DNA of 37,795 nt. Origin: Ruthenibacterium sp. GTDB taxonomy: Bacteria; Bacillota; Clostridia; Oscillospirales; Ruminococcaceae. The stretch is taken from positions 1 to 37,795 of the forward strand of contig JAHHSL010000017.1 of NCBI GenBank assembly GCA_020025235.1. The letters run 5' to 3'. The notes below the pieces were generated by a model that was not told where the DNA came from, did not search any database, and saw only the letters and a list, made by a program, of their open reading frames with translations. Below, piece by piece: positions 32,601 through 37,795 of this stretch (position 1 is its first letter; each line of letters begins with the position of its first letter). Made by a program: the position numbers and the translations under genes.

Positions 32601-34644
32601 CTTCGGGCTGGCGGATGTGACAGGCGCTGCGCAGGTCGGCGGGAAAACCAATATCGCTGAATTGATCAAAGCGGGACGGGTGGATGTTCTGGACGCGTTC
32701 CGCACATATATTTACCACGCGGATGTGCACGGCGTGCCGGAGGGCATGACGGTGCTGGCAACGCGGTCAGATACAACGAGGCTGCTGGACAGCGAACGCC
32801 ATATGGGCAGCGCGGGCGGCTTCGGCGGCGGCATGATGAACGGTTCGATCCACAACAGCTCCGTCGACGCCGTCAACACGGTGCAGGGGCTCAATTATGT
32901 GGGCGGCTTTGTGGGTCACCTTGGCAAAAACGGCGTTGTGAAGCTGGACAGTGCCAAGGTGCACGAACTTATCGGCCTGAATGCCGGTGTGCTGAATTTG
33001 TTCGGCGCGCACGCGGAAGGCTGTTCGGTCAGCGGCATTGCGTCCGGTTTTGATGTTCGGGCGGTGGGCGGCAGAACGCCTATGGCAGGCGGCTTTACCG
33101 GCTATGCCGATCTTTCCCGCGTGAAAAAATCGACGGTGACGAACCTGAAAAAGACGGTCAGCGATCAGATCGCGGGCGGCTTTGCCGGCAAAACCGATAT
33201 GGACTATATCGTAAAAGCGCAGGTGGATTCCGCTCTGGTGGATCTGGTGCTCAAGATCGTAAACAAGCTTGTCAGGCTTTTGTATCTGGATAAGGTGCAG
33301 GGTGTGAACCTTATTACGATCCAGCTTCCGCCGCCGCTGAATATTTTGGAGCTGCGGGTGATGGGCGACGGCAAGGTGCTGTATGTCAATTTGCTGGGCA
33401 TCCGGATCAGCGCGGCGCTTTCCAAAGCTGACCCCGCACATCCGGGGCAGACGGATACGGTCCTGGTGACGATCGGAGATTCGCAGATCCGTCTGCCGTG
33501 TTCGGAAAACGGTGTAGATACGACCGGAAAGCATGCCGAACTTGAGCTTGCGCTGATCAAGGGCAACCGAACCAAGATCGAAGACTGTGCGATTTCCGGT
33601 GTGGCACTGGGCTATGATGTGTACGGCGGCGGTGCGGGCGATCTGCAGGATGGCACGCAGGAGCAGGGCTATGCCGGAGGCTTTGTCGGGCTGAACCACG
33701 AAGGCGTACTGGCGCGCAGCCAGATGTACTGGTGTGACGTCGTGCGCGGCACACCGGAAAAAACAGGCCCCTTCACCGGCAAAACCATGCTGGATTCGGT
33801 GTATGATTTCAACACGATTAAAAGCATCGAGGGGGACGGCAATACCTACCGCGTCTACCGTCCGCAGGAAAAGGCGCTGCCGCAGGCAGAAACGCAGCAG
33901 GGCGCGCTTGTAGCACAGGCGGTGCAGGATGATACATACAATCTGGTGTTCAGCCGGTTTGATATAACGCATCTGGATGTGATCCGCGAGTTTGCGGATT
34001 TTGAAAATGCCGTGATGACCGATGCAGCCGTGTCGATGCCGCTGGGGGTATACAGCAGCAGTGCAAAGGCAGTGCTGATGCGCGACACCGCGCTTTCAGA
34101 TAACCACGGCGGCATTACCCCCGAACCGGGGGAAAGCCCTGACCCGTGCAAAACGGGAATGAATCTGACGGTCACCAAGGTGTGGAAGGATTGGTATAAT
34201 CCTTCGCAGCGCCCGAACTCCATTCAGGTGGAAATCCGGCAGAGCTATACCGATGTACAGAATGTAATGCATGATGTACTGTTTAAAACTATTACGCTTT
34301 CCCAGGCGGATGCGCAGAAAGAAACCCGGACATGGAAACAGGTACTGGAAGATCTGCCCGCTGCCAAAACGGAACGCATCGACGGGGAAGAGGTAATCTA
34401 TTATTACCGCTATACCGTCAGGGAAATTCCGGTGCCGGGGTACACTTCCCAGGTGTCTTCGGACAAAGCCGGACAAATCATCATAACCAACACCGCTTCG
34501 TGGCCGGAGCTGCCGCATGCGGGCGGGGCAGGCGACTGGTGTTTCATTGCAATAGGTGGTGCGTTTGTGCTGCTGGGGCTGACGCACAGAAAGCGCAGGG
34601 AAAAGGTGCACACCCCGGCGTACATAAACGGACAGAAACAGTAA
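26689..34644 (+). CDS. Giant wall-anchored adhesin with AGGF/GLUG-like repeats and Cna-B domain
   Basis: Probable pilus tip or surface adhesin of 2651 residues. Signal peptide about 1-30; five 17-residue PEEAPAGETAAQSEPAA-type repeats at 59-143; three diverged copies of an IYIYNFEQLLEI...W-P-FAG capping motif to about 490; then from about 650 to 2330 some 29 copies of a short (A/S)GGF-x-G core resembling the GLUG motif, which should stack as a beta-solenoid. Between rungs lie recurring helical segments of the form LG-LL-D-LL-V-FVP-I. A Cna-B-type domain with LTVTKVWKD and YRYTVREIPVPGY occupies about 2490-2603. The C terminus is ELPHAGGAGD, a hydrophobic stretch and KRRE: a sorting signal with LPHAG (2608-2612) in place of LPXTG. 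It is translated in an operon with a sortase before it and a backbone pilin 22 nt after it. The ligand is unknown. Confidence 0.88.
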   Translation: MKAKYIIKSVAGIMAGIMSFYGALPVSAAAYDSAAQKPAYFAKDDSSARGLAELPLLPPEEVPAGETAAQSEPAAPEEAPAGETAAQSEPAAPEEAPAGETAAQSEPAVPEETPAGETAAQSEPAAPEEVPAGETAAQSEPAVPEEATPEEAPAGAAEPERYRNGTIYIYNFEQLLEIGTGSPLLHAQSGEPYRTGAGEEVRCTKDAQYTVAAQIELPQGAAWQMPQDFAGRIAPQQASAAQKPLYDAQSDTVYLYHPHQLEALADEAGGKMPVMSGDADAASFGTGQLIYPNGENAPFLTYAKEHRYVLSPQFCSDLVELLNGEIFSGPAEDGRDFAGQLIKQINGVDYILIGNQEQLRAIGSDKPLKGAVYQTYQTGGALLGSWHVDVDANGAPIMLYGGDADLLQSQNRKKDYAFGQEDAPEDRKKGRCGVDPKTGQILPDPNADDLGKTYRYSDKANYIIFRDIDLENVPWDPLEFSGNMIGSVAPAGESLWGADGSIVQHRRPVISNIQIEQVNKRNSDETMGVGFFSTLESKPQLIGNSLVSPNPTIVENLLLENISVTNRQNVVHHDASIIGALVGLLGKLLDGVLDILLKPFTGVSIRDLVAAILDARSRRPDFYATGAFAGRIIGNTQVKNCEVRNVNVSSTTSFTGGFAGYTEGTARYLLDQVDRVLEILTKLLDAVPWLGLGDLVKVLFKLINIKQLIATGYDNPLLQNCVVSNLSGTLGNQSTPAPASIGDQKVPSGRFAGGFAGAQIGTKIIGCTVQNSSYTVLADQFAGGFSGAVRDGEIDGVLQNIGVELIRVLQPQSLLQECKILDSDVKVTGGSYLGGLAGALAGSYAVNDTITGSVNVSASGSYAGGAAGIATLGWASDLGKDEVGSNSLLATVKKELLGILGGSESSAILSLVGLSPSAILGVQMDSTGIRVSAGADYAGGILGRGDGASIAATGAYRELPAWKHGSFPVPAEMRAGFVKGLVSVQASGSYAGGAAGSIMPTSGAGVLDGTLGLAHMIGFTLSDLTAAGSGFSVTAGGKYAGGMIGEAMGGRMENDVVSGAAKVEAQGCAGGFAGAAGPGDLAGSGGLKLKLLGLTLLEVKNLLSVGQAVRVIGKNCTVTGGESGLAVTARGSADATDADHFTAAGFAAKANSTEWENCHVQNLRMAAAPERGGYAGGFVGTSESGGLADVADEGQLEHLISINNLVTAVGYLIPKYTNCTVSYQNGGVVQADLAGGFAADFRSGKVDNTVRGAGDFYAVYNIGSVKGQSYAGGFGARVTSGALANAAGGVSVLGKLANVTINVADLLSVVEAYVPYITKAGVYSPEGFTVSAPAVRETDSGSGSAGGLIGYVSGAQVSACDVSRLKYTKVTPPKDMEAIEAPSYFDGSSSYAVHGARYAGGCIGCMNIGSAASLGGGLKILGKSLLVQDVLKALSCVISTVEHSDVTGSPGGFSVLGDHSGGFAGKITGGHVQNSHVNNFSYIIGNTAAGGYTGTLMPGNVANVLESTDLLSGLVSVDRALASVAENFVPTIRNSTACGIPCGGAVRAQEPSVQQMQKGTAGGFVGLNEGGHIWGNDTHSWKKEKTYTGPQSECAAERISSVYGYEYSGGFTGLMRSADTVSAGGIRLLGGLIEAGNVLDVLSVVYPTQTNTAVYGPLAKLDVDTWNAWVAHVGKYGGRGQDLAALGPVKDQAQLDAVLGEYIDGCTAAAGRTEYDAAMPSEGAAAGGYVGSMISGVITNGQAHHVKEVKAMGNAGGYAGKMRPGGAAEFGTVKILGLKLNLDALLKIAQFFVPVIKGSSVEGCRSGMKITASGKNPAQNLGNAGGFVGSAYGAQIWGDEAGADTGCNVHDLQRVTGNHTAGGYAGFVTAGAVAKVSTNLTDNMLQSILDHIIGNLSDLVSVMDATVSTIRKAEITPADAQYGFVVGGDADYSGGFGGWLEAAVIGSSKNESQICVQGVRYVEGGLYAGGFFGLADVTGAAQVGGKTNIAELIKAGRVDVLDAFRTYIYHADVHGVPEGMTVLATRSDTTRLLDSERHMGSAGGFGGGMMNGSIHNSSVDAVNTVQGLNYVGGFVGHLGKNGVVKLDSAKVHELIGLNAGVLNLFGAHAEGCSVSGIASGFDVRAVGGRTPMAGGFTGYADLSRVKKSTVTNLKKTVSDQIAGGFAGKTDMDYIVKAQVDSALVDLVLKIVNKLVRLLYLDKVQGVNLITIQLPPPLNILELRVMGDGKVLYVNLLGIRISAALSKADPAHPGQTDTVLVTIGDSQIRLPCSENGVDTTGKHAELELALIKGNRTKIEDCAISGVALGYDVYGGGAGDLQDGTQEQGYAGGFVGLNHEGVLARSQMYWCDVVRGTPEKTGPFTGKTMLDSVYDFNTIKSIEGDGNTYRVYRPQEKALPQAETQQGALVAQAVQDDTYNLVFSRFDITHLDVIREFADFENAVMTDAAVSMPLGVYSSSAKAVLMRDTALSDNHGGITPEPGESPDPCKTGMNLTVTKVWKDWYNPSQRPNSIQVEIRQSYTDVQNVMHDVLFKTITLSQADAQKETRTWKQVLEDLPAAKTERIDGEEVIYYYRYTVREIPVPGYTSQVSSDKAGQIIITNTASWPELPHAGGAGDWCFIAIGGAFVLLGLTHRKRREKVHTPAYINGQKQ
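26863..27117 (+). repeat. 51-bp tandem repeat (5 units) in the adhesin gene
   Basis: Five in-frame 17-codon units encode PEE(A/V/T)PAGETAAQSEPA(A/V). Differences between units are mostly silent or A/V/T changes. Like the repeat in the GH101 gene it is acidic, proline-rich and placed right after the signal peptide, but its unit is unrelated. Confidence 0.95.
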
Positions 34645-34666
34645 TTTGGGAAAAGGAGAATCACTG

Positions 34667-36277
34667 ATGAAAACAATGCAGAAAATCGTATCAATGCTCT
34701 TGGTGGCTGCCATAGCGGTGAGCTTTGGGCTGGCTGCGTTTGCGGCGGCACCGGCACCCTTTGAAAACAGTGTGCTGAATGTGACAGGCGACGGACTGAA
34801 GGATAAGGAAGTGACCATTATCCGCGTGTTTACTGCCAAGATCGACGATAAGAACGCCAACGGCCGGTACGATAGCGGAGAGACGGCTTCCTATGTGCTG
34901 GAGGATGCATGGAAGCCGTTCTTCAACACAGAGGTCACCACAAAGCCGGGCGGTCAGGTCACTGATACCGAGGCGTATGAGTACATCCGGAAGCTGACCC
35001 CGGAAGAAAAGCTTGTCACGTTTGCAAAAGCGGCAAAGGATCATTACTTGAATCCGGCGAACAAAAGCGGATTTTCGGCACTGGAAGTAAAAAGAACCGC
35101 AGGCAGCAACAATACGGCAACCTTCACCGGGCTGAAATCGGGCTACTATCTGGTTCTGCCGGCAGGCGGCTCTACCGGTACAAACCGCGCATCTGACGCC
35201 ATGCTGGTGAATGTGGTCAACGATACCGATCTGAACATCAAAACCGAATATCCCACGGTTGATAAGACGATTGTGGAAAACGGTGCAGACAAATCCGGCG
35301 CTTCGGCACGAATCGGTGAGATCCTCACGTTCCGCCTGACGGCAAAGGTGCCCAATATGGCGGAGTTTAAGCAGTATTATCTGAACTTCAAGGATACAGC
35401 GTCCGCAGGTCTTACTCTGGATAAAAGCAGCATCAAGGTGAGCGTGATTTCGCAGGGAACGCAGCATGAAATCGCGCTGACAAAGGGTACCCACTATACC
35501 GAAACGATCCAAGACAACAAACCTGAAGCTGGCAAGACTTCGATGAGCATTGTTTTTGCGGATCTGAAAAAGACAGCGGATTCGCTCGGCATCAAAGCGG
35601 GCGATACCATTCAGGTGGAATATAAGGCGATGCTGAACGAAACAGCGCTGACCGTGGCACCCAACACCAACACGGCGCAGCTTGAGTACAGCACGAATCC
35701 TGAAGGAAACGAACACGGCGAATCCAATCCTTCGGAAACCAAAACCTACACCTTCGGCGTTGAAATCCACAAATATGCCGACAGCACGAAAAATGTTCTG
35801 CTGCCCGGTGCAGTATTCCAGCTGTTCAATGATCCGAAGACGGCGGTCATTCAGCTGTATAAGGTTTCGGAAACCGAATACCGCGCTGCCACACAGGCGG
35901 AAATCGAAAAAGGAACGAACATCACAGATAGCTTTGAAACCGTTGCACAAGGCAATATTGTAATCAAGGGTCTGAAAGAGGGCAGGTATCTGCTGGAAGA
36001 AGCCACAGCACCAAGCGGCTATAACAAGCTGACAAAGCCGGTGGAATTTGAAATTGCGGCACAGTATGAACCCGACGGTTCGCTGAGCGTCGGCTATCCC
36101 AAGTACAGTGTGGGGAGCGTGCCTTCTGCGGATGCGATCATCAACGTGCAGAACAAAAACGGCACATTCCTGCCGGAAACCGGCAGCATCGGTACCATCG
36201 GTCTGACGATCGCAGGTGCGGCGCTGATTATCGGCGGCATCGGCTTCGGTTCCCGCAGGAAGAAAGAACAGGAGTAA
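34667..36277 (+). CDS. SpaA-type backbone pilin (LPETG)
   Basis: Major pilin of 536 residues, polymerised by the class C sortase downstream. It has a signal peptide (about 1-28), an N-terminal domain with FTGLKSGYYLVLPAGG, a middle fimbrial isopeptide domain following EYPTVDKTI (Y195-K200, the likely pilin-lysine region), and a C-terminal Cna-B domain beginning YTFGVEIHKYA with the E-box LEEATAPSGY (E445), which marks an intramolecular Lys-Asn isopeptide bond. The sorting signal is LPETG (502-506), a hydrophobic helix and RRKKEQE. The ATG at 34667 has GGAG eight bases upstream; the TTG at 34646 is rejected because the signal peptide begins at 34667. The class C sortase starts 3 nt after the stop. 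Confidence 0.94.
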   Translation: MKTMQKIVSMLLVAAIAVSFGLAAFAAAPAPFENSVLNVTGDGLKDKEVTIIRVFTAKIDDKNANGRYDSGETASYVLEDAWKPFFNTEVTTKPGGQVTDTEAYEYIRKLTPEEKLVTFAKAAKDHYLNPANKSGFSALEVKRTAGSNNTATFTGLKSGYYLVLPAGGSTGTNRASDAMLVNVVNDTDLNIKTEYPTVDKTIVENGADKSGASARIGEILTFRLTAKVPNMAEFKQYYLNFKDTASAGLTLDKSSIKVSVISQGTQHEIALTKGTHYTETIQDNKPEAGKTSMSIVFADLKKTADSLGIKAGDTIQVEYKAMLNETALTVAPNTNTAQLEYSTNPEGNEHGESNPSETKTYTFGVEIHKYADSTKNVLLPGAVFQLFNDPKTAVIQLYKVSETEYRAATQAEIEKGTNITDSFETVAQGNIVIKGLKEGRYLLEEATAPSGYNKLTKPVEFEIAAQYEPDGSLSVGYPKYSVGSVPSADAIINVQNKNGTFLPETGSIGTIGLTIAGAALIIGGIGFGSRRKKEQE

Positions 36278-36280
36278 TGC

Positions 36281-37153
36281 ATGCGAGAAAAACGGCAGGG
36301 CGTTCTGCGTCTGCTTTGTATCCTGGTCGGGGCGGCGATTCTGTTGTACCCGTCTGTCAGCACCTATCTGTCGGAAAAAAACGGCAGCCGGGCAGCCGGA
36401 AGCTATGACGGGATCGTGGAACGGCAGAACGAGGCGGTGCGTCAGACAATTTTGCAAAAGGCGGAAGAATATAACCGCACTCTGGCGGAAATGGATGAAT
36501 CCGGCCTTCCACCCACGGATGACCTTGGCAGGCCGGCACATCCGGAAGGCTACGGGGATATGCTGAACATTGCGGGCAACGGAATGATGGGCTACATCGT
36601 GCTGCCCACGCTGAACGAAACCATTCCCATTTATCACAGCACGGAGGAATCGGTGCTGCAGGTGGGCGTCGGCCATGTCGTCAACACCTCGCTTCCGGTG
36701 GGCGGCGCTTCAACACATGCCGCCCTTTCGGGGCACAGGGGACTGCCGTCCGCAAGCCTGTTCACCAATCTGGACGAGATGCGGCAGGGCGATCTTTTTT
36801 ACATCAAAGTGCTTGACCGGATCCTGGCGTATCAGGTGGATCAGATCCTGACCGTGCTGCCGGACGAAACCGAACATCTGGCGATCGTGCCGGGCGAAGA
36901 CTATGTAACGCTGATAACCTGCACGCCGTATGGTGTCAATTCGCACCGTCTGCTTGTGCGCGGCACCCGCGTTCCCTATACGCCGCCGAAGGACGGCGAA
37001 TCCCCGATCCCCGAAAGCGGCCGACCGTTTTATGCCGTGATTCCCATGCAGTACCGGCATCTGATGCTCGGGCTTTCTGCCATAGCGGTATTCCTGCTTG
37101 TGCGCTGGGCGGCGATCAAAGTTTCCGGATACATCCGAAAGAGGAGACAGTAA
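36281..37153 (+). CDS. Class C (pilin-polymerising) sortase
   Basis: Joins pilins by an isopeptide bond between the cleaved LPXTG threonine and a pilin lysine. The 290-residue protein has membrane helices at both ends (about 8-27 and 255-275), as class C enzymes do. H152 lies in SGHRGLPSASLFTNLD, C214 in TLITCTPYG and R223 in NSHRLLVRG. The typical N-terminal core YGDMLNIAGNGMMGYIVLP is present, but I do not see a DPF/DPW lid motif before it; the region reads LPPTDDLGRPAHPEGYGD. The ATG at 36281 has AGGAG six bases upstream. It sits between backbone and basal pilin genes, the usual order for such loci. Confidence 0.95.
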   Translation: MREKRQGVLRLLCILVGAAILLYPSVSTYLSEKNGSRAAGSYDGIVERQNEAVRQTILQKAEEYNRTLAEMDESGLPPTDDLGRPAHPEGYGDMLNIAGNGMMGYIVLPTLNETIPIYHSTEESVLQVGVGHVVNTSLPVGGASTHAALSGHRGLPSASLFTNLDEMRQGDLFYIKVLDRILAYQVDQILTVLPDETEHLAIVPGEDYVTLITCTPYGVNSHRLLVRGTRVPYTPPKDGESPIPESGRPFYAVIPMQYRHLMLGLSAIAVFLLVRWAAIKVSGYIRKRRQ

Positions 37154-37154
37154 T

Positions 37155-37795
37155 ATGAAACGGCAAAGAATCCTTGCGGCAGTTGGCTTTCTGCTGATGC
37201 TGCCGGTGCTGTGCCTGCCTGCATTTGCGGCGCAGACGCAGGGAACGCTGCAGCTTTGCTGTTCCGTTTCGGTAAACGGAGAGCGGCAGTATTTTGCCGG
37301 CGATGAATTTTCAATCGTGAAAATTGCGGACGCCGTGCTGTCGGTGCAGGAAGGAACGCCGATGCTCCGATATATGCCGCTGGACGGGTATGAAAAGCCC
37401 GTGGCGCAGCTTGCGGGGCTCAGTACGCAGCAGCTGCGCGAACAGGCAAAGAAAATGGCAGCGGCTGCCGCAAAATCCGGTGCATATACGGCTTCAGCGG
37501 TGACGGACGCACATGGCGGTGTGACGTTTGACGGGCTGGATGCGGGGCTGTACCTTGTGGTGCGCACCAAAGCGGGGCTGCAGAATGAAGCCTATCTTTC
37601 CGACCCGTTTCTGGCAAGTGTGCCGATGATCGTGGAAAATGAAATTTTCTACACGGTGACGGCTTTCCCGAAATACGGCTGGCTGCCGGAAGCCCCGGAG
37701 TATCCGGAAATGCCGCCTGTAACGCCGCAGACACCGATGCTCCCGCAGACAGGACAGCTGAAATGGCCGGTTCCGGTGCTGATGCTCCTGGGCAG
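37155..37795 (+). CDS. Basal/minor pilin with LPQTG signal (cut by window end)
   Basis: Translated by eye: 213 codons to the window edge. Signal peptide MKRQRILAAVGFLLMLPVLC...AFA; a SpaB-like domain with FAGDEFSIVKIAD, FDGLDAGLYLVV and LSDPFLASVPMI; then YTVTAFPKYG, whose lysine is a candidate pilin-acceptor site. A proline-rich tail (WLPEAPEYPEMPPVTPQTP) precedes LPQTG (196-200), and the membrane helix has begun when the window ends. A proline-rich tail before the sorting signal is usual for basal pilins that link the shaft to the wall. Only about 20-30 residues should be missing. GAGGAG lies eight bases before the ATG, and the gap to the sortase stop is 1 nt. Confidence 0.9.
   Translation, partial: MKRQRILAAVGFLLMLPVLCLPAFAAQTQGTLQLCCSVSVNGERQYFAGDEFSIVKIADAVLSVQEGTPMLRYMPLDGYEKPVAQLAGLSTQQLREQAKKMAAAAAKSGAYTASAVTDAHGGVTFDGLDAGLYLVVRTKAGLQNEAYLSDPFLASVPMIVENEIFYTVTAFPKYGWLPEAPEYPEMPPVTPQTPMLPQTGQLKWPVPVLMLLG

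Overview
The window looks like chromosome of a Gram-positive, anaerobic, moderately high-GC gut bacterium of the Clostridia, most likely Oscillospiraceae/Ruminococcaceae. This is inferred from strong AGGAGG-type ribosome sites, frequent TTG and GTG starts, TTGACA/TATAAT promoters, sortase-anchored surface proteins, a mucin-type GH101 glycosidase and an anaerobic sulfatase-maturing radical SAM enzyme. I saw no tRNA, rRNA, transposase, phage or CRISPR signature. The species call is inference.

Layout. 1-2057: two adjacent D12-class (alpha-group) DNA adenine methyltransferases, probably part of a restriction-modification system whose nuclease would lie left of the window; a bidirectional terminator follows. 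2074-3465 (minus): NSS-type sodium-coupled transporter. 3687-5832: a LysR regulator divergent from two half-size chromate-transporter genes joined by a TAATG overlap. 5890-7008: radical SAM/SPASM sulfatase maturase with its own promoter. 7254-8210 (minus): FliB-like cysteine-rich protein. 8367-12331 (minus): a complete potABCD polyamine ABC importer, preceded by a strong promoter and a 420-nt leader containing a candidate structured RNA and a very strong attenuator-like terminator.

13282-20040 encodes a 2252-residue secreted, wall-anchored endo-alpha-N-acetylgalactosaminidase (GH101) with both expected catalytic acids, an N-terminal PE-rich repeat, an F5/8C module and seven FIVAR-like modules. 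It is followed by two c-di-GMP genes: a PAS-GGDEF cyclase (20301-21197) and a 1244-residue receiver/HD-GYP/PAS/GGDEF/GAF/PAS hybrid (21653-25387). After a cluster of three inverted repeats and a strong promoter comes a sortase pilus operon (26054 to beyond the window end): sortase, 2651-residue giant adhesin with about 29 AGGF-type rungs, LPETG backbone pilin, class C sortase, and a basal pilin cut by the window edge.

Working picture: the right half is a host-surface module. The GH101 enzyme removes O-glycans from mucin, the pilus attaches the cell, the sulfatase maturase could activate sulfatases encoded elsewhere, and c-di-GMP enzymes lie between the mucinase and the pilus genes. The functional coupling is inferred from proximity. 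The least explained parts are the potA leader RNA, the repeat architecture of the giant adhesin with its atypical LPHAG sorting signal, and the inverted-repeat cluster before the pilus promoter.
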